From NCBI GenBank assembly GCA_029204045.2, contig CM055060.1, forward strand, positions 53,777,459 to 53,841,458: 64,000 bases of DNA, in the 5' to 3' direction. Made by a program: the position numbers and the translations under genes. This stretch comes from Tillandsia leiboldiana. Lineage: Eukaryota; Streptophyta; Magnoliopsida; Poales; Bromeliaceae. The notes under the pieces are model-generated. The model was not told where the DNA came from. It saw only the letters and a program-made list of their open reading frames with translations, and did no database searches. Shown here one piece after another: positions 24,944-37,800 of the stretch (position 1 is the stretch's first letter; each line of letters starts with the position of its first letter).

Positions 24944-27900
24944 ATGCCTCCTCGACGTCGGATTCCCACTCGGGGTGTCCCTTCACCCCCTGTTGAGCCA
25001 GAGCAGCCTACACCCCCCGAGCTTACTGAGTTGAGGGCCTTGGTGGCCCAGTTGGCGGAGGGTCAGCGCCGCCAGGAGCAAAGGATTGAGCAGCTGCTCG
25101 CTCGGAGGGAGGCACCACCCCCAGCTGTTCCTGAGGCCCATGTGCCTCTTGTTGCACCTTTTGTACTGTCGGCACCATCTTCGAGTAGCGGGGCTCCTGG
25201 AGCTATTCAGCCTTTGACTGCGGAGGAGGAGCGGGATTTTGCTGACAAACTCTCTACGTTTGTCAAGCGGGGACCACCTAGATTCTCGGGGCGGGATGCT
25301 CAGCCCCGGGCTGTTGGGAGATGGCTTTCTGCGATGGAGAAGCTTTTTCGGGACTTCTTCGTCGACCCGAGGTACCGAGTGCACATGGCGGTGCACTGTT
25401 TGGACGGAGATGCTGATTTTTGGTGGCAGCGGGTAGAGCCACTGGAGTTCCGGATTACTCGGCAGTTGCCTTGGGAGGAGTTCAAACGGATGGTGTTGGA
25501 CACCTATTTTTCTACCAGTGTGAAGAAGAAGTTGGAGGACGACTTGAAGAATCTTCAGCAGGGCGATCGATCGGCCCATCTCTATTTTCAGGAGTTCATG
25601 GAATTGCTGAACTGTGTGCCCTTCGTCGCTCGTGACGGCCCACACCAGGTTGAGTTGTTCGAGGGAGGCCTCCGTCCAGAGATTTACACACTGGTGCATG
25701 CTCAGAGATTTCAGACTCTGGAGGCAGCCGCAGAGCATGCACAGTGGGTGGAGAGAGGTGATCAGGTGGTGGCCAGACAGAGGGCCGCTGTCGCACAGAG
25801 TTCCGACAGGAAGCGACCAGCCCCAGAGGACGGGGGGCAGGCCAGCTCATGGAGACCGCCACGGCCGCCGCAGTCCCAGTCTTATGGCCGTGGGCGATCT
25901 GAGAGGAGAGGGCCTGGTGGACCCCAGAGACCGCAGCAGCATCAGCAGCAGCACCAGCAGCAGAGATCGCAGCAGAGGCCGCAGAGATCTCAGCAGCAGT
26001 CCTCGAGGCAGCAGCAGCAGCAGTCGAGGCATATCCGGCCATCAGATAGGTGTGTTTTCTGCAGGGGGCAGCACCCGTCAGATACATGTGACCAGAGATG
26101 GGGATGATGCTTCCGATGTGGACAGCCAGGGCATGTGCGAGCTACCTGCCCCCTTACTACTTCCTCGGCACCTTCTTCGGCATCGGTTCCATATCCCCCT
26201 CAGCAGCAGCGACCACTAGCTCAGCGGCCTTATGCTCCAGCGAGCAGGCCGTCCACTTCTTACCCTGTGGATTCTCGACCCCCAGCACCGAGCGGGCGGG
26301 TGTATGCCGCCCAGTTGGCGGATTCTCCAGCGGCAGACCAGGTGGTGGCAGGTATTATTCTACTCTTTGGTATTCGGACTCGTACTTTATTCGACACTGG
26401 AGCATCTCATTTTTTCATTAGTCGAGCATTTGCATCCCTGCATGGTTTAGAGTTAGAGTCCTTGTCACATGCATTAGAGGTACGGATTCCCGATCATATT
26501 TTGCATGTCAAGGAGCATTGTGTGGCATGCCCGGTACAGTTGGGGCCTTGGATATTGCCTGCAGACTTACTTGTCTTGCAGCAGCTCCATGATTTTGACT
26601 TGGTGTTGGGGATGGATTGGCTATCACGGTACTCCGCCACTATCGACTGCAGAGAGAGGACGGTGACTCTTCGCGAGCCAGGACAGGAGGAGTTCATCTT
26701 CAGAGGCTGCCAGAGCACGCTATTCGCAGCGACCATTTCCTCGGCGAGGGCTAGGAGGATGTTGAGCAGAGGTTGTACTGCCTTTTTGGCCACGGTGGTG
26801 GAGGTGCCTACGGCGGCACTGGGACTCGAGGATATCCCTATTGTCCGAGAGTTCCCAGATGTGTTTCCCCTAGAGCTGACGACGATGCCGCCGGAGAGGG
26901 AGATTGAGTTCGTGATTGATGTGGTCCCTGGGACTGCACCAATCTCAAAGGCACCCTATAGGATGGCGCCAGCCGAGTTAAGGGAGTTGAAAGCCCAGCT
27001 TCAGGATCTTTTGGATAGGGGCTTCGTCCGACCCAGTGTTTCTCCGTGAGAAGCGCCTGTGTTGTTTGTTAAGAAGAAGGATGGGTCACTCCGATTGTGC
27101 GTGGATTATAGGGAATTGAACAAAGTGACCATCCGAAACAAGTATCCCCTCCCTCGGATAGATGATTTGTTTGATCAGTTACAGGGAGCATCTGTGTTCT
27201 CGAAGATTGATCTGCAGTCCGGTTACCACAAGCTTAGAGTGAGGGCCGAGGACGTCTCCAAGACGGCTTTCAGATCGCGGTACGGGCATTATGAGTTCAC
27301 GGTAATGCCTTTTGGGCTGACTAATGCCCCTGCCGCATTCATGGACTTGATGAACAGGATTTTTCAGCCGTTTTTGGATCGGTTTGTGGTGGTGTTCATT
27401 GATGATATTTTGATCTACTCCCGGAGTGATCTGGAACACGAGGAGCACTTGAGGACCGTGCTACAGCTTCTGCGAGAGAAGAAGCTGTATGCTAAGTTCA
27501 AAAAATGCGAGTTTTGGCTCCGGGAGGTTGCCTTTCTGGGTCATGTGGTTTCAGCTGCTGGAGTGGCGGTGGATCCGGCCAAGGTGGATGCTATTAGAGA
27601 TTGGCCGAGGCCGACGACTATCACCGAGGTGCGGAGCTTTCTTGGATTGGCGGGCTACTATCGGCGCTTTGTGGAAGGCTTTGCGAAGCTTTCCTCTCCC
27701 CTCACTCGTCTGACCAGAAAAGTGGTTAAGTTTGTTTGGAGCGAGACTTGCCAGAGCTGTTTTGAGGAGCTGAAGCAGAGGTTAATGACCGCTCCAATCC
27801 TTGCCCTCCCAGTTATGGGGGAAGGATTTGTGATCTACAGTGATGCCTCACATAGTGGTCTGGGGTGTGTGTTGATGCAGCATGGTAGGGTAATTGCCTA

Positions 27901-29797
27901 TGCTTCGCGGCAATTGAAGGACTATGAGAAAAATAACCCTACTCATGATCTGGAGTTGGCAGCGGTGGTGTTTGCTCTGAAGCTGTGGCGGCATTATTTG
28001 TATGGAGAGCATTGCGAGATATATACTGATCACAATAGCTTGAAATATCTGTTCACCCAAAAGGAGCTGAATTTGAGGCAACGCCGGTGGTTGGAGTTGT
28101 TAAAGGATTACGATCTGAGTATCCTTTACCATCCCGGCAAGGCCAATGTCGTGGCAGATGCTTTGAGTAGGAGGACGAGTCTGAGCTTATTGATCTCGCA
28201 GCAGGCGCCGTTGGTCGAGCAGATGAGGCGGTTACAGTTGGAGGTAGTATCCCCTGGGGTCTCTGCTAGACTCATGTCTATGGTCTTGCAGCCCACTCTG
28301 TTGGAGAGGATCAGGGACACTCAGAGTGAGGACCCCCGCTTGATGAGGATCAGGACGCAGCTTCAGGAGGATCAGACAGGGGATTTTTCTGTGGATAGCT
28401 CGGGAGTACTGCGGTACAGGAACCGAGTGTGTGTGCCTATGGATCAGGAGATTAGAGATCAGATTTTGAGGGAGGCCCATTTTACACCTTATACCATCCA
28501 TCCTGGAGGTACTAAGATGTATAAGGACCTCAAGGCACAGTTTTGGTGGCCCGGGATGAAGCGGGACATTGGGAGATTCGTAGCTCATTGTTTAACTTGC
28601 CAGCAAGTGAAAGCAGAGCATCGCGTTCCTGCTGGTAAGTTGCAGAGTCTTCCAATTCCCGAGTGGAAATGGGACCACGTCACTATGGATTTCGTCGCTG
28701 GATTGTCGAGGGCGCAGAGCGGGGCTGATGCGATCTGGGTTATTGTTGACAGACTCACCAAGTCGGCGCACTTCTTACCGGTTCAGATGACCTGGTCACT
28801 GGAGCGTTTGGCACAGTTATATCTGGATGAGATAGTGAGGCTTCACGGCATACCTGCTTCGATTGTGTCAGATCGAGACCCGAGATTCGTATCACGCTTT
28901 TGGGGGAGTTTGCATTCTGTATTGGGGACTCAGCTCAGGTTTAGCACCGCTTTCCACCCACAGACTGATGGACAGTCAGAACGCACCATACAGACCCTCG
29001 AGGATATGTTGAGAGCGTGCGTTATGGATTTTGGAGGAGGGTGGTACCGGCACTTGTCGTTGGTTGAGTTCGCGTATAACAACAGCTATCAGGCGAGCAT
29101 CCAGATGGCTCCGTTTGAGGCGTTGTATGGACGCAAGTGTCGGTCTCCCCTATTTTGGAGTGACGTGGGTGAGAGAAGGACTTTAGGACCGGATTTGCTT
29201 TTGGAGGCTGAGGAAAAGGTCAGAGTCATTCGCCGACACCTTGTGACAGCCCAGAGTCGTCAGAGGAGCTACGCCGACACTCGACGGCGAGACCTGGAGT
29301 TTCAGATTGGTGATCATGTCTTTTTGAAGGTCTCGCCCTCGAAAGGGGTCCGGAGATTTGGAGTACGGGGAAAGCTCAGTCCCCGCTTTATTGGACCCTT
29401 TGAGGTACTTGACAGAGTTGGTCCTGTGGCATACAGAGTTGCTTTACCCCCGCGCCTGGCCGGAGTTCATGATGTCTTCCATGTCTCAGCTCTGAGGAGA
29501 TATGTTTTTGACCCGTCGCATGTGATTGACTTCACTCCTTTGGAGATCGGCGAGGACTTGGTCTACGAGGAGCGCCCGTTGCGAATTCTTGCTCGTGAGG
29601 TGAGGGAATTGCGCAATCGGGCCATTCCGTATGTGAAGATCCTGTGGAGCAATCACGAGGAGCGAGAGGCCACTTGGGAGCTGGAGACAGAGATGAGAGA
29701 TGCCTACCCCTTTTTGTCGAGACTTCCATTTGAAGGTACGTCTCTTCTGTTTTTCTTGTTTCGGGGACGAAACTTTTTTTTAGTGGGGGAGGATTAG
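24944..29797 (+). pseudogene. Gypsy gag-pol, one frame with two internal TGA stops
   Basis: The frame runs 1618 codons from ATG 24944 to TAG 29795-29797, interrupted only by TGA at 26105-26107 and 27047-27049. Before the first stop lies retrotransposon gag with a Gln-rich tail and a CVFC..H...C motif. After it come CFRCGQPGHVRATC, the protease DTGA (Asp at 26393-26395), RT with a FIDD box near 27400, and RNase H (SDASHSGLG, TDHNSLKYLF). Next come the integrase zinc region (CLTC) and a DDE core with MDFVAGL, SDRDPRF and QSERT. The C-terminus is chromodomain-like and ends in FRGRNFF, as in the Tekay/Del clade. The first stop precedes the zinc knuckle. The second falls at a normally conserved Trp before the RT core, with a Gly-to-Glu change beside it. 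Both look like single C-to-T or G-to-A changes. Protein from this copy would stop at gag. Confidence 0.92.
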
Positions 29798-32044
29798 GGC
29801 CATAAACTCCTTACACTTGTTCCCATGAATCCACTGTGCAACCACCTGTTGATGGTGTATCTGGCCCATGGTGCATCGAAAGGGATGCCACAGATGGACC
29901 CGGTGCGGCTTTGGTTGGATGTTTTGGCTCTTCGGCTGCTTTTGCCGAATTTAGGAAAAGGAATTTGGCCAAACAGAGGTGTGGCTTTGGATTCAGCGCG
30001 GCAAAAACGCTTGAGAATGGTTTTTTGTTTGCTTAATTCTGAGTCCGGATGCCCAAAAGCGGGCTCCCGGAAGTTTTGGCAGTTTTTGGTGTTGCGGGAG
30101 CCTCCGGCAAATTTTGGAGGTGGATTTTGGCGAAATGGACGTCGTTTTTGGAATCAGCGCGCGAAAACGGTCAAGATGGGCTTTTTACTTGATGTTTTTG
30201 GGCTGCGGTTACTGTTCACGCCGGAACAGTGTTTCCGGCGATCGCCGGCGGCGGGGGCGGGCGGCGGCGCAGCCACGGGCAGGGCGGCAGGCGGCGGCAC
30301 AGGGCGGCGGGCAGGGAGCGGGGCAGGCGCCGGATGCGGGGCTAGGCGCGACGGTCCACCGCGGAGGTCGTGCGATGGGGCGGGCCACGTGGCGCTTTCG
30401 GTGGCCGGCGCTGCAGAAGCTGTCCCCCACCAAACGGAATATGGTACGGTTGTGGACACGTGGCGTGAGGTGATTGCGTCCGGTGTTGTGCTCCCGGTCC
30501 ACTGGATGGTGGTGGGAGTCGGTGACCGGGGAGGAGGTGGCCAGTTACGGCAGGGCAGTGGGCGTACGGCCCGGGTCAGCCGCGACTGGGCGCGGTGCAC
30601 TTGGGGCACGTGCGCGGTGCACGGGTGACGGGGCCACGTGGCGCGACGCCATTGGCTGGCGCGGTGCGCGGGTGCAGCGGGGCCAGGGGAAGCCACAGTG
30701 CTGGGTACGTGGCGGGACGAGGGTTTCGGGCTTGCACAGTAATGGGCCGGCCCATTACTGTAGCAGCCCGAAAAACACACCACACGCCGGAAGTGGGGAC
30801 ACATAGGGTATTTCTGCAATTGTGTTTCTTCACGCTATTTAAAGGCAACCCGAGCCGCCTTGCTTTCATTTTTTTCTCAACCACCTCCTCTACTGCCGAG
30901 CACCCTAAGCAAATTGTGTTCACCTCTTCACCTCGATCTTCTCTGCCAAGTTTCAAGATTTTGGGAGGCTCGAATCCCGAGGTTCCCCATTTTACGGCGC
31001 GGAGCGACAGTCTATTCCTGGGTTCTTTTCGGCGAGCAGGCAATAGTGTTTTAGCTCCCCGGGCTACCCGAGATCATTTTGCTGTGATTCTTGCCCGGCA
31101 GACTCCTAAGAGGTAGGAATTCATCTTTCGTTGTTGGTCGCGCTTCCGTTCGAGGTTTGGCACGGATCCCGAGGCAAACATGACCCCTTTTTCTGTGTGG
31201 ACTTCCTTGACAGTCAGGGGGTATTTTGGCCATATCTTCGCGCACGAGCATCAGACGGAGGAAACGAGCTTATACAACTTTTCATCTACGGATCGCAAGG
31301 AAAACGCTCATATTTTCTTGGTTTTCCTGAGGTTATTTCCCGAGGTGAAAATTACGTTTTCTCAGTGAACAGGGACACATTTTTAGCACAGCTTTTGTAT
31401 GAGTGTACCCCTTGGCGAATTTTATTCTGACTTACCGAACTCGGATTTGGGCGTGCAAGACGGGGGTTAACGTGCAGAAGCTATCGACGCGAGGATCGCT
31501 GTTGTTTCTTTCTTGGAATTTTAGGGCACTTTCTGCAGGGATAATTAACAGTTGAATCCGAGGTTGTAGGTGGTTGTAAGACAGCAATAATGGGGAGCCT
31601 AAGTGTATTAGTGAGCTTTGTATTGTACCAGGGAATATTTCGGGGTGCTAAAATTGTGGGAGCAAGGATTGGAGTTTGGTATTTTCTGCTGACGGATCCG
31701 GACAGTTAGCACTTCAGGTAGTGGTAGTTGTGTGTACTCCTTTCTTTGGTATGCCCACTAGGAACATCTTGAGTGTTCCTCATTTTTGAGGCCAAAAGTA
31801 TTATTAGTAACTTGCATGCTATAGGGAATTAAATGGGTTGATTCAGTTTGAAAATTGTTATTGATATGTGGATAATTGTTGGACTGCATGTATAGGTTAA
31901 AATAATAGTTGAGGATTATAAAATTGCTAAATATTCCATAGACGTCACCTTTAGCTTATGTCCACTCTGAACTGATACTCTTGAAAAATGGACACATATT
32001 GAGACAATGCATGATTAAAAGGGTCACTTAATATTGACATCTTT
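29794..32044 (+). repeat. Gypsy LTR copy left of the 100-N gap (3' part missing)
   Basis: It is homologous to 21156-23439 but with many one- to few-base insertions and deletions. The terminal TG has lost its G. It stops at the gap inside the phrase 'attgacatcttt'. The indel-rich quality suggests a low-coverage contig end. It probably represents the same genomic segment as 32474-34709. Confidence 0.8.
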
Positions 32045-32144
32045 NNNNNNNNNNNNNNNNNNNNNNNNNNNNNNNNNNNNNNNNNNNNNNNNNNNNNNNN
32101 NNNNNNNNNNNNNNNNNNNNNNNNNNNNNNNNNNNNNNNNNNNN
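32045..32144. other. Assembly gap of exactly 100 N
   Basis: One hundred N, a conventional placeholder for a gap of unknown size. The sequences on its two sides overlap by about 2.6 kb. Confidence 1.
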
Positions 32145-32473
32145 CGGAAGTTCATGATGTCTTCCATGTCTCAGCTCTGAGGAGATATGTTTTGACCCGT
32201 CGCATGTGATTGACTTCACTCCTTTGGAGATCGGCGAGGACTTGGGTCTCCGAGGAGCGCCGTTGCGAATTCTTGCTCGTGAGGTGAGGGAATTGCGCAA
32301 TCGGGGCCATTCCGTATGTGAAGATCCTGTGGAGCAATCACGAGGAGCGAGAGGCCACTTGGGGATGGAGACAGAGATGAGAGATGCCTACCCCTTTTTG
32401 TTCGGACTTCCATTTGAGGTACGTCTCTTTGTTTTCTTTGTTCGGGGACGAAACTTTTTTTAGTGGGGGAGGA
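32145..32473 (+). pseudogene. Second rendering of the 3' end of gypsy pol
   Basis: It matches 29461-29793 (329 against 333 bp) with several homopolymer-type indels that destroy the frame. It encodes the end of pol (chromodomain-like region and FRGRNFF) and the polypurine tract AGTGGGGGAGGA. Probably a duplicate rendering at a contig end, not a second element. Confidence 0.8.
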
Positions 32474-34879
32474 TGTAGGCCCTAAACTCCTTACACTTTT
32501 TCCCATGAATCCACTGGCAAACACCTGATGGTGTATCTGGCCCATGGTGCATCAAAGGGATGCCACAGATGGACCCGGTGAGCTTTGGTTGGCTGTTTTG
32601 GCCTTCGGCGCTTTTGCCGAATTTTAGAAAAAGGAATTTGGCCAAACAGAGGGTGGATTTGGATTCAGCGCGGAAAAACGCTTGAGAATGGTTTTTTGTT
32701 TGCTTAATTCTGAGTCCGGATGCCCAAAAGCGGGCTCCCGGAAGTTTTGGCAGTTTTTGGTGTTTGCGGGAGCCTCCGGCAAATTTTGGAGGTGGATTTT
32801 GGCGAAATGGACGTCGTTTTTGGAATCAGCGCGCGAAAACGGTCAAGAGGGCTTTTTACTTGATGTTTTTGGGCTGCGGTTACTGTCACGCCGGAACAGT
32901 GTTTCCGGCGATCGCCGGCGGCGGCGGGCGGCGGCGCAGCCCCGGGCAGGCGGCAGGCGGCGGCACAGGGCGCGGGCAGGGCAGGCGCGGGCAGGCGCCG
33001 GGATCGCGGGCAGGCGCGCGGTCCACCGCGGAGGTCGTGCGCCGGGGGCGGGCCACGTGGCGCTTCCGGTTGGCCGGCGCTGCAGACGCGGTCCACGGAA
33101 TTTGGTCCGGGTGGACACGTGGCGTGAGGTGATTGGTCCGGTGTTGTGCTCCCGGTCCACGCGATTGGTGGAGTCGGTGACCGGGGCAGGTGGCCGTACG
33201 GCAGGGCAGGTGGCCGTACGGCCCGGGTCAGCCGCGACGTGCGCGGTGCACGGGGCCACGTGCGCGGTGCACGGGTTGCCGGGGCCACGTGGCGCGACGC
33301 CATTGGCTGGCGCAGGTGCGCCGGGTGCAGCGCGGGCCCGGGGAAGCACAGTGCTGGGCTACGTGGCGGGCCCGAGTGGTTTCGGGCTTGCACAGTAATG
33401 GGCCGGGCCCATTACTGTAGCAGCCCGAAACCCCCCCCAACGCCCGGAAGTGGGGACACATAGGGTATTTCTGCAATTGTTTTCTTCAGCCTATTAAAGG
33501 CAACCCGAGCCCCCTCCTTTGCCTTTTTCTCTCACCCTCTCACTCTCTCTGCCCGAGCCCTCAAGCAAAGTTGTTCACCTCTTCACCCTCGATCTTCCTG
33601 CCAGTTTCAAGATTTTTGGAGGCTCGAATCCCGAGGTTCCCCATTTTACGGCGCGGCGCGACGTTTCATTCCTGGTTCTTCTTCGGCGCAGCAATAGTGT
33701 TTTAGCTCCCCTGGGCTACCCCGAGATCATTTTGCTGTGATTCTTGCGCCGGCAGACTCCTAAGGGTAGGAATTCATCTTTCTTTTGGTCGCGCTTTCTC
33801 GTTTCGAGGTTTTGGCACGGATCCCGAGGCAAACAGTGACCCCTTTTTCTGTGGTGGACTTCCTTGACAGCAGCGGGGTATTTTGGCCATATCTTCGCGC
33901 ACGAGCATCAGACGGAAACGAGCTTATACAACTTTTTCATCTACGGATCGCAAGGAACACGCTCATATTTTTCTTGGATTTTCCTGAGGTTTATTTCGAG
34001 GTGAAAATTACTGTTTTCTCAGTGAACAGTGCACAGTTTTTAGCACAGATTTTTGTATGAGTGTACCCCTTGTCGAATTTTTATCTTGACTTACCGAACT
34101 CGGATTTGGGCGTGCAAGGTACCGTTGCGAAGCTATCGACGCGAGGATCGCTGTTGTATTTTTCTTGGAATTTTCTGGGCACTTTCTGCAGGTGATAATT
34201 TAACAGTTTTGAATCCGAGGTTGTAGGTGGTTGTAAGAGCAATAATTGGGAGCCTAAGTGTAATTAGTGAGCTTTGTATTGTACCAGGAATATTTCGGGT
34301 GTGCTAAAATGTGGGAGCAAGGATTTGGAGTTTTGGTATTTCTTGCTGTACGGATCCGGACAGTTAGCACTTCAGGTGGGTAGTTGTTGTACTCCTTTTC
34401 TTTGGTATGCCCACTAGGAACATCTGAGTGTTCCCTCATTTTGAGGCCCAAAGTATATTAGTAACCTTGCATGCTCTAGGGAATTAATTATGGGTTGATT
34501 CATCGTTGATAAATTGTTATTTGATCCATGTGGAAATTGTTGGACTGCATGTATAGGGTTAAATAATAGTTGAGGATTATAAAATTGCTAAATATTCCAT
34601 GAGACTGTCACTTTAGCTTATGTCACTCTGAACTGATTACTCTTGAAAAATGGACAACATATTGAGACAATGCATGATTAAACGGGTCACTTAAATATTG
34701 ACATCTTTTATTGCTACACTATCTTTTGGGACTTGACTTAGGAGAAACCATGCATTTATTTTTTCTTCTCCTAGGTATTGATAGACTTGCGGCATAGTCG
34801 CTCGGGTTCGAGCGGGTGTTGGACAGTGTAGCCAGGTATTGGGGATTTGGGACAGGTTGGGCTTTTGACAGGGTGTTGC
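32474..34879 (+). repeat. Gypsy 3' LTR, left portion
   Basis: It starts TGTAGGCCCTAAACTCC directly after the polypurine tract and corresponds to 21156-23608. It is 47 bp shorter because of scattered small deletions concentrated nearer the gap. It ends at the GTTGC target site of the inner element and continues at 45160. Confidence 0.9.
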
Positions 34880-37800
34880 TGTAATACTCGGGAATATTGT
34901 GTTAGTGTAAAGAGAATAAAGGTGAAATTTGAGTTGGTTTTGAATTCAAAAGACCTATGTTGACCTATTTGGTCAATCGCCAGTGTGCAAGTTGCACTAT
35001 TTACGAGACAAAGAGGCTATCTTCTAATCCGGACGTAATCTTGGAAATCCGAGATGACCGTTGTGATCGTCTCGTCGAACTGAGCGAAATTCATATTCAG
35101 CACTTTTCAATCTGACGGTCGGATCTTCCAGAAATCAGTGAAGAAGCGGGCGAGGTGTCGCGACCAGTGTATCAGTGGTCTGCGCACAGGGTCACTTAAG
35201 TGAATTACTGTAGATGAACAGTAACCCCAATTTCGGGATTCCTTTGAGTGAAACGCTGACCAATTCACTGTTCGGATTCCGAACATAGTGATCCAGGTAG
35301 TCGTTTTGATCGGTTTCGACCATCTGGACGCAATGGTGTTGACGGAATTTCTGTTTGACGGCCCTAGAATCTCGAAAAGCGTGCAAATCCTTGGAGAGGG
35401 ACCTAAATGCGATAGCTAGCTACTGTGATGGACTGGGCACAAAATAGCGAAGTTTGAGGGACTAAAATGCATTTTGCAACGTACACTATTTATATGGTTA
35501 TTTACGGGTTAGGGTTTCCTTAATCACTAAAAGGCCCGTAGACTAAGCCCCCAGCCGCAGCCTCAACCGCACTCTCTCCCCTCCGCCGCATTCCTCGGTG
35601 GTAGCACACCGGCCGCCGCCTTCCCGTCGCCGGAGCAGCCAAGGGGAAGCCATGCAAGAGATGGGTTTTCACGGGTTGTGAGTTGAGTGGCATCTGGAAG
35701 GTTGCAGTGGGCTCAAGCTTCAACCGAAGTGATCCTCTGTGAAGTCATAACCGAGCCGAGAGCTTTCCGACGTCGGGCGCCGCCGTGAGCCGCCGCGGAG
35801 GCGATCTTCTTCCTCCATCTTTTCCGGTGAGGTAAGAAGATGGAACAAAGTTGTTTTAAATAGCTTAAGAGTATGTCTAGAATGTTCCTGAAGTTGAGAT
35901 GATCTTTTCTGTGAAGCCCGAGCCGTCGCCGTGCCTCCGGTTGCCGACGGGAGAACCCTGTCGCCGGAAACCTCGTTTTCGGCCGATCTTGAGCGCGGGG
36001 TTTGTCCGACCGTTGAAATCGTGATCGGAACCGTTGATTCTCTTCTCCTCATCGACTGCAACTTACCTTCAAAGTTTGAGGAGGATCGGGTGAGGATCGG
36101 ACCCGATCGGACGTGCCCTAGATCCGGTCTTCTTCCCCCATTGGCTGATCTTCGCCGCCCGGCGCCGCCGCTCACCCACGCCGCCGGCCGTCGCCACCAG
36201 AAGCTTCATGGCACCGAGTGGGACATTCTAGTCCAGGTTGCGCCGGCCCAGAGGCACCCGACCGGATTCTGCCATTAGAGCACTAGTATTCCGGCGAACT
36301 TGTTTTCCGGCGATCCCGGGGCTTCGCGCGGTGGGAAAACGACTCAGGTATGTTCTTAAGGGTAGGTTGGATCTTCCCATCCCTTTGCATGCAAACTTGA
36401 ACGTGGGGTTTTTGGCCACTGCTGTTGCACCATAGATGCAACCGGAGCTCGAGCACCGGCCGCCGCCGCTGCTCCTGGTCGCCGGCCAACCACTCAGGTG
36501 AGTCCTAAATACCCTTTTGATTGTTTCTATCTAGTTGGTTTGACCTGAGAACCCCTGGAAGCTAAGTTGTTCCAACCTCGTAGTATGGTGTGTTGTTAGG
36601 CATTTTTCCCGGCCAGCCGCCGCCTCCGGCCGCCGCCGCCGTGCCTGGCTTGGTCCGAACCTCTTCTGGGAACACCCTTGCACTGATGCTTGCCTCTGTT
36701 GGCCTTGTGTTTTAGGTTTGGTTCAACTTGTGCAAACCGAGCTTGGTGTAATTGAGTGGTGTAGCTCCGGCCAACTTCCCGGCCACTCTCCGGCAAGCCA
36801 CAGGTGAGCATAACTGTGCTCTGTCCTCACTAAGTGCCACGCTTCAGTTAGCTTCCAATTTGATCAAGTATATAAACAGTTGTAGCAAAGTGGTGTTTTG
36901 GTCCCTAAGTAATTAGGGCCAACTTTGTGTACGGGCCTCTTGTCGGCCCAAGCCCGTGAGCACGGGTTCCGTCTCGTCGAACCAGACGCGCTGAAATTTA
37001 CGGCGCTATCTTTGGATTCCTGGTTTGGAAGAACGGATCAAAACAACGGTTAAAATGGGTGTATTTATAGCAATAATTCAATAGAGGAATTTGTGTTTTG
37101 GTCCCAGTCTGCCCACACATCAAAATTATGATGTGTAGGGACAGCTGGTGGTTGGACGATATTTGGGTGTTTTTAGAACGTTGGCGGGTCATGATTGGAG
37201 GTTCAATGGATTTTCGGGAACTTCGGTTTAAGCCTAGTTTCGGCTAAGTTCCCCGTATTAACGACATGTTAGTTTAGTGTTGTCGGGATGGATTTGAGTG
37301 AGTCTAGTCCTGACTACAGTTTCTATTCAGGGCCCAGCTGTTCAGCACCAGCCGCCCAGTAGTCTAGTGAGAACTCGGGATCAGCCTACATTCAGGTGGG
37401 TTTTTATTCTTAAGTCTTAACATTTAATTCTATCATGTTGGACGGGGTCAACCTTATGAGTACTTGGGTTAAACGTGGTAGGGAGGCATCAATTATTCGT
37501 TATGGCTTTACGGTTCTTATGATTGGATATGCGTATTGTTTCATGTGGCTCTCATGCATGGATAGGTGTAAGTAGTGAATATATATATTGTTTCACATGG
37601 TTCTCATGCACGGATATGTATATGTTATTTCATACGGTTCTCATACATTTATATATATATATGGTTCACGATTACTATGCTCGGCTGCAACACGCGCACC
37701 CGCGGTTTGGCCACCGCAAAGGGTGTGCTTTTCCGGAAAAGTGGTCCATGACCCGTGTATACCCACAGGACGGCGTGGGGCCTCTTTAGTTGTGGGGCAT

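Noticed and set aside
32028..32300. Frame running through the N gap
   Set aside because: It consists largely of unknown bases and is meaningless.
21156..34879. Two tandem gypsy elements sharing an LTR
   Set aside because: Possible, but the indel-rich overlap around a 100-N placeholder and the single pair of AAAAT duplications fit an unmerged contig overlap better.
35720..36435. Frames of 60-150 codons in the inner-element LTR, repeated near 42107-42822
   Set aside because: They lie in LTR sequence, have no recognised domains, overlap on both strands, and occur twice only because the LTR is duplicated.
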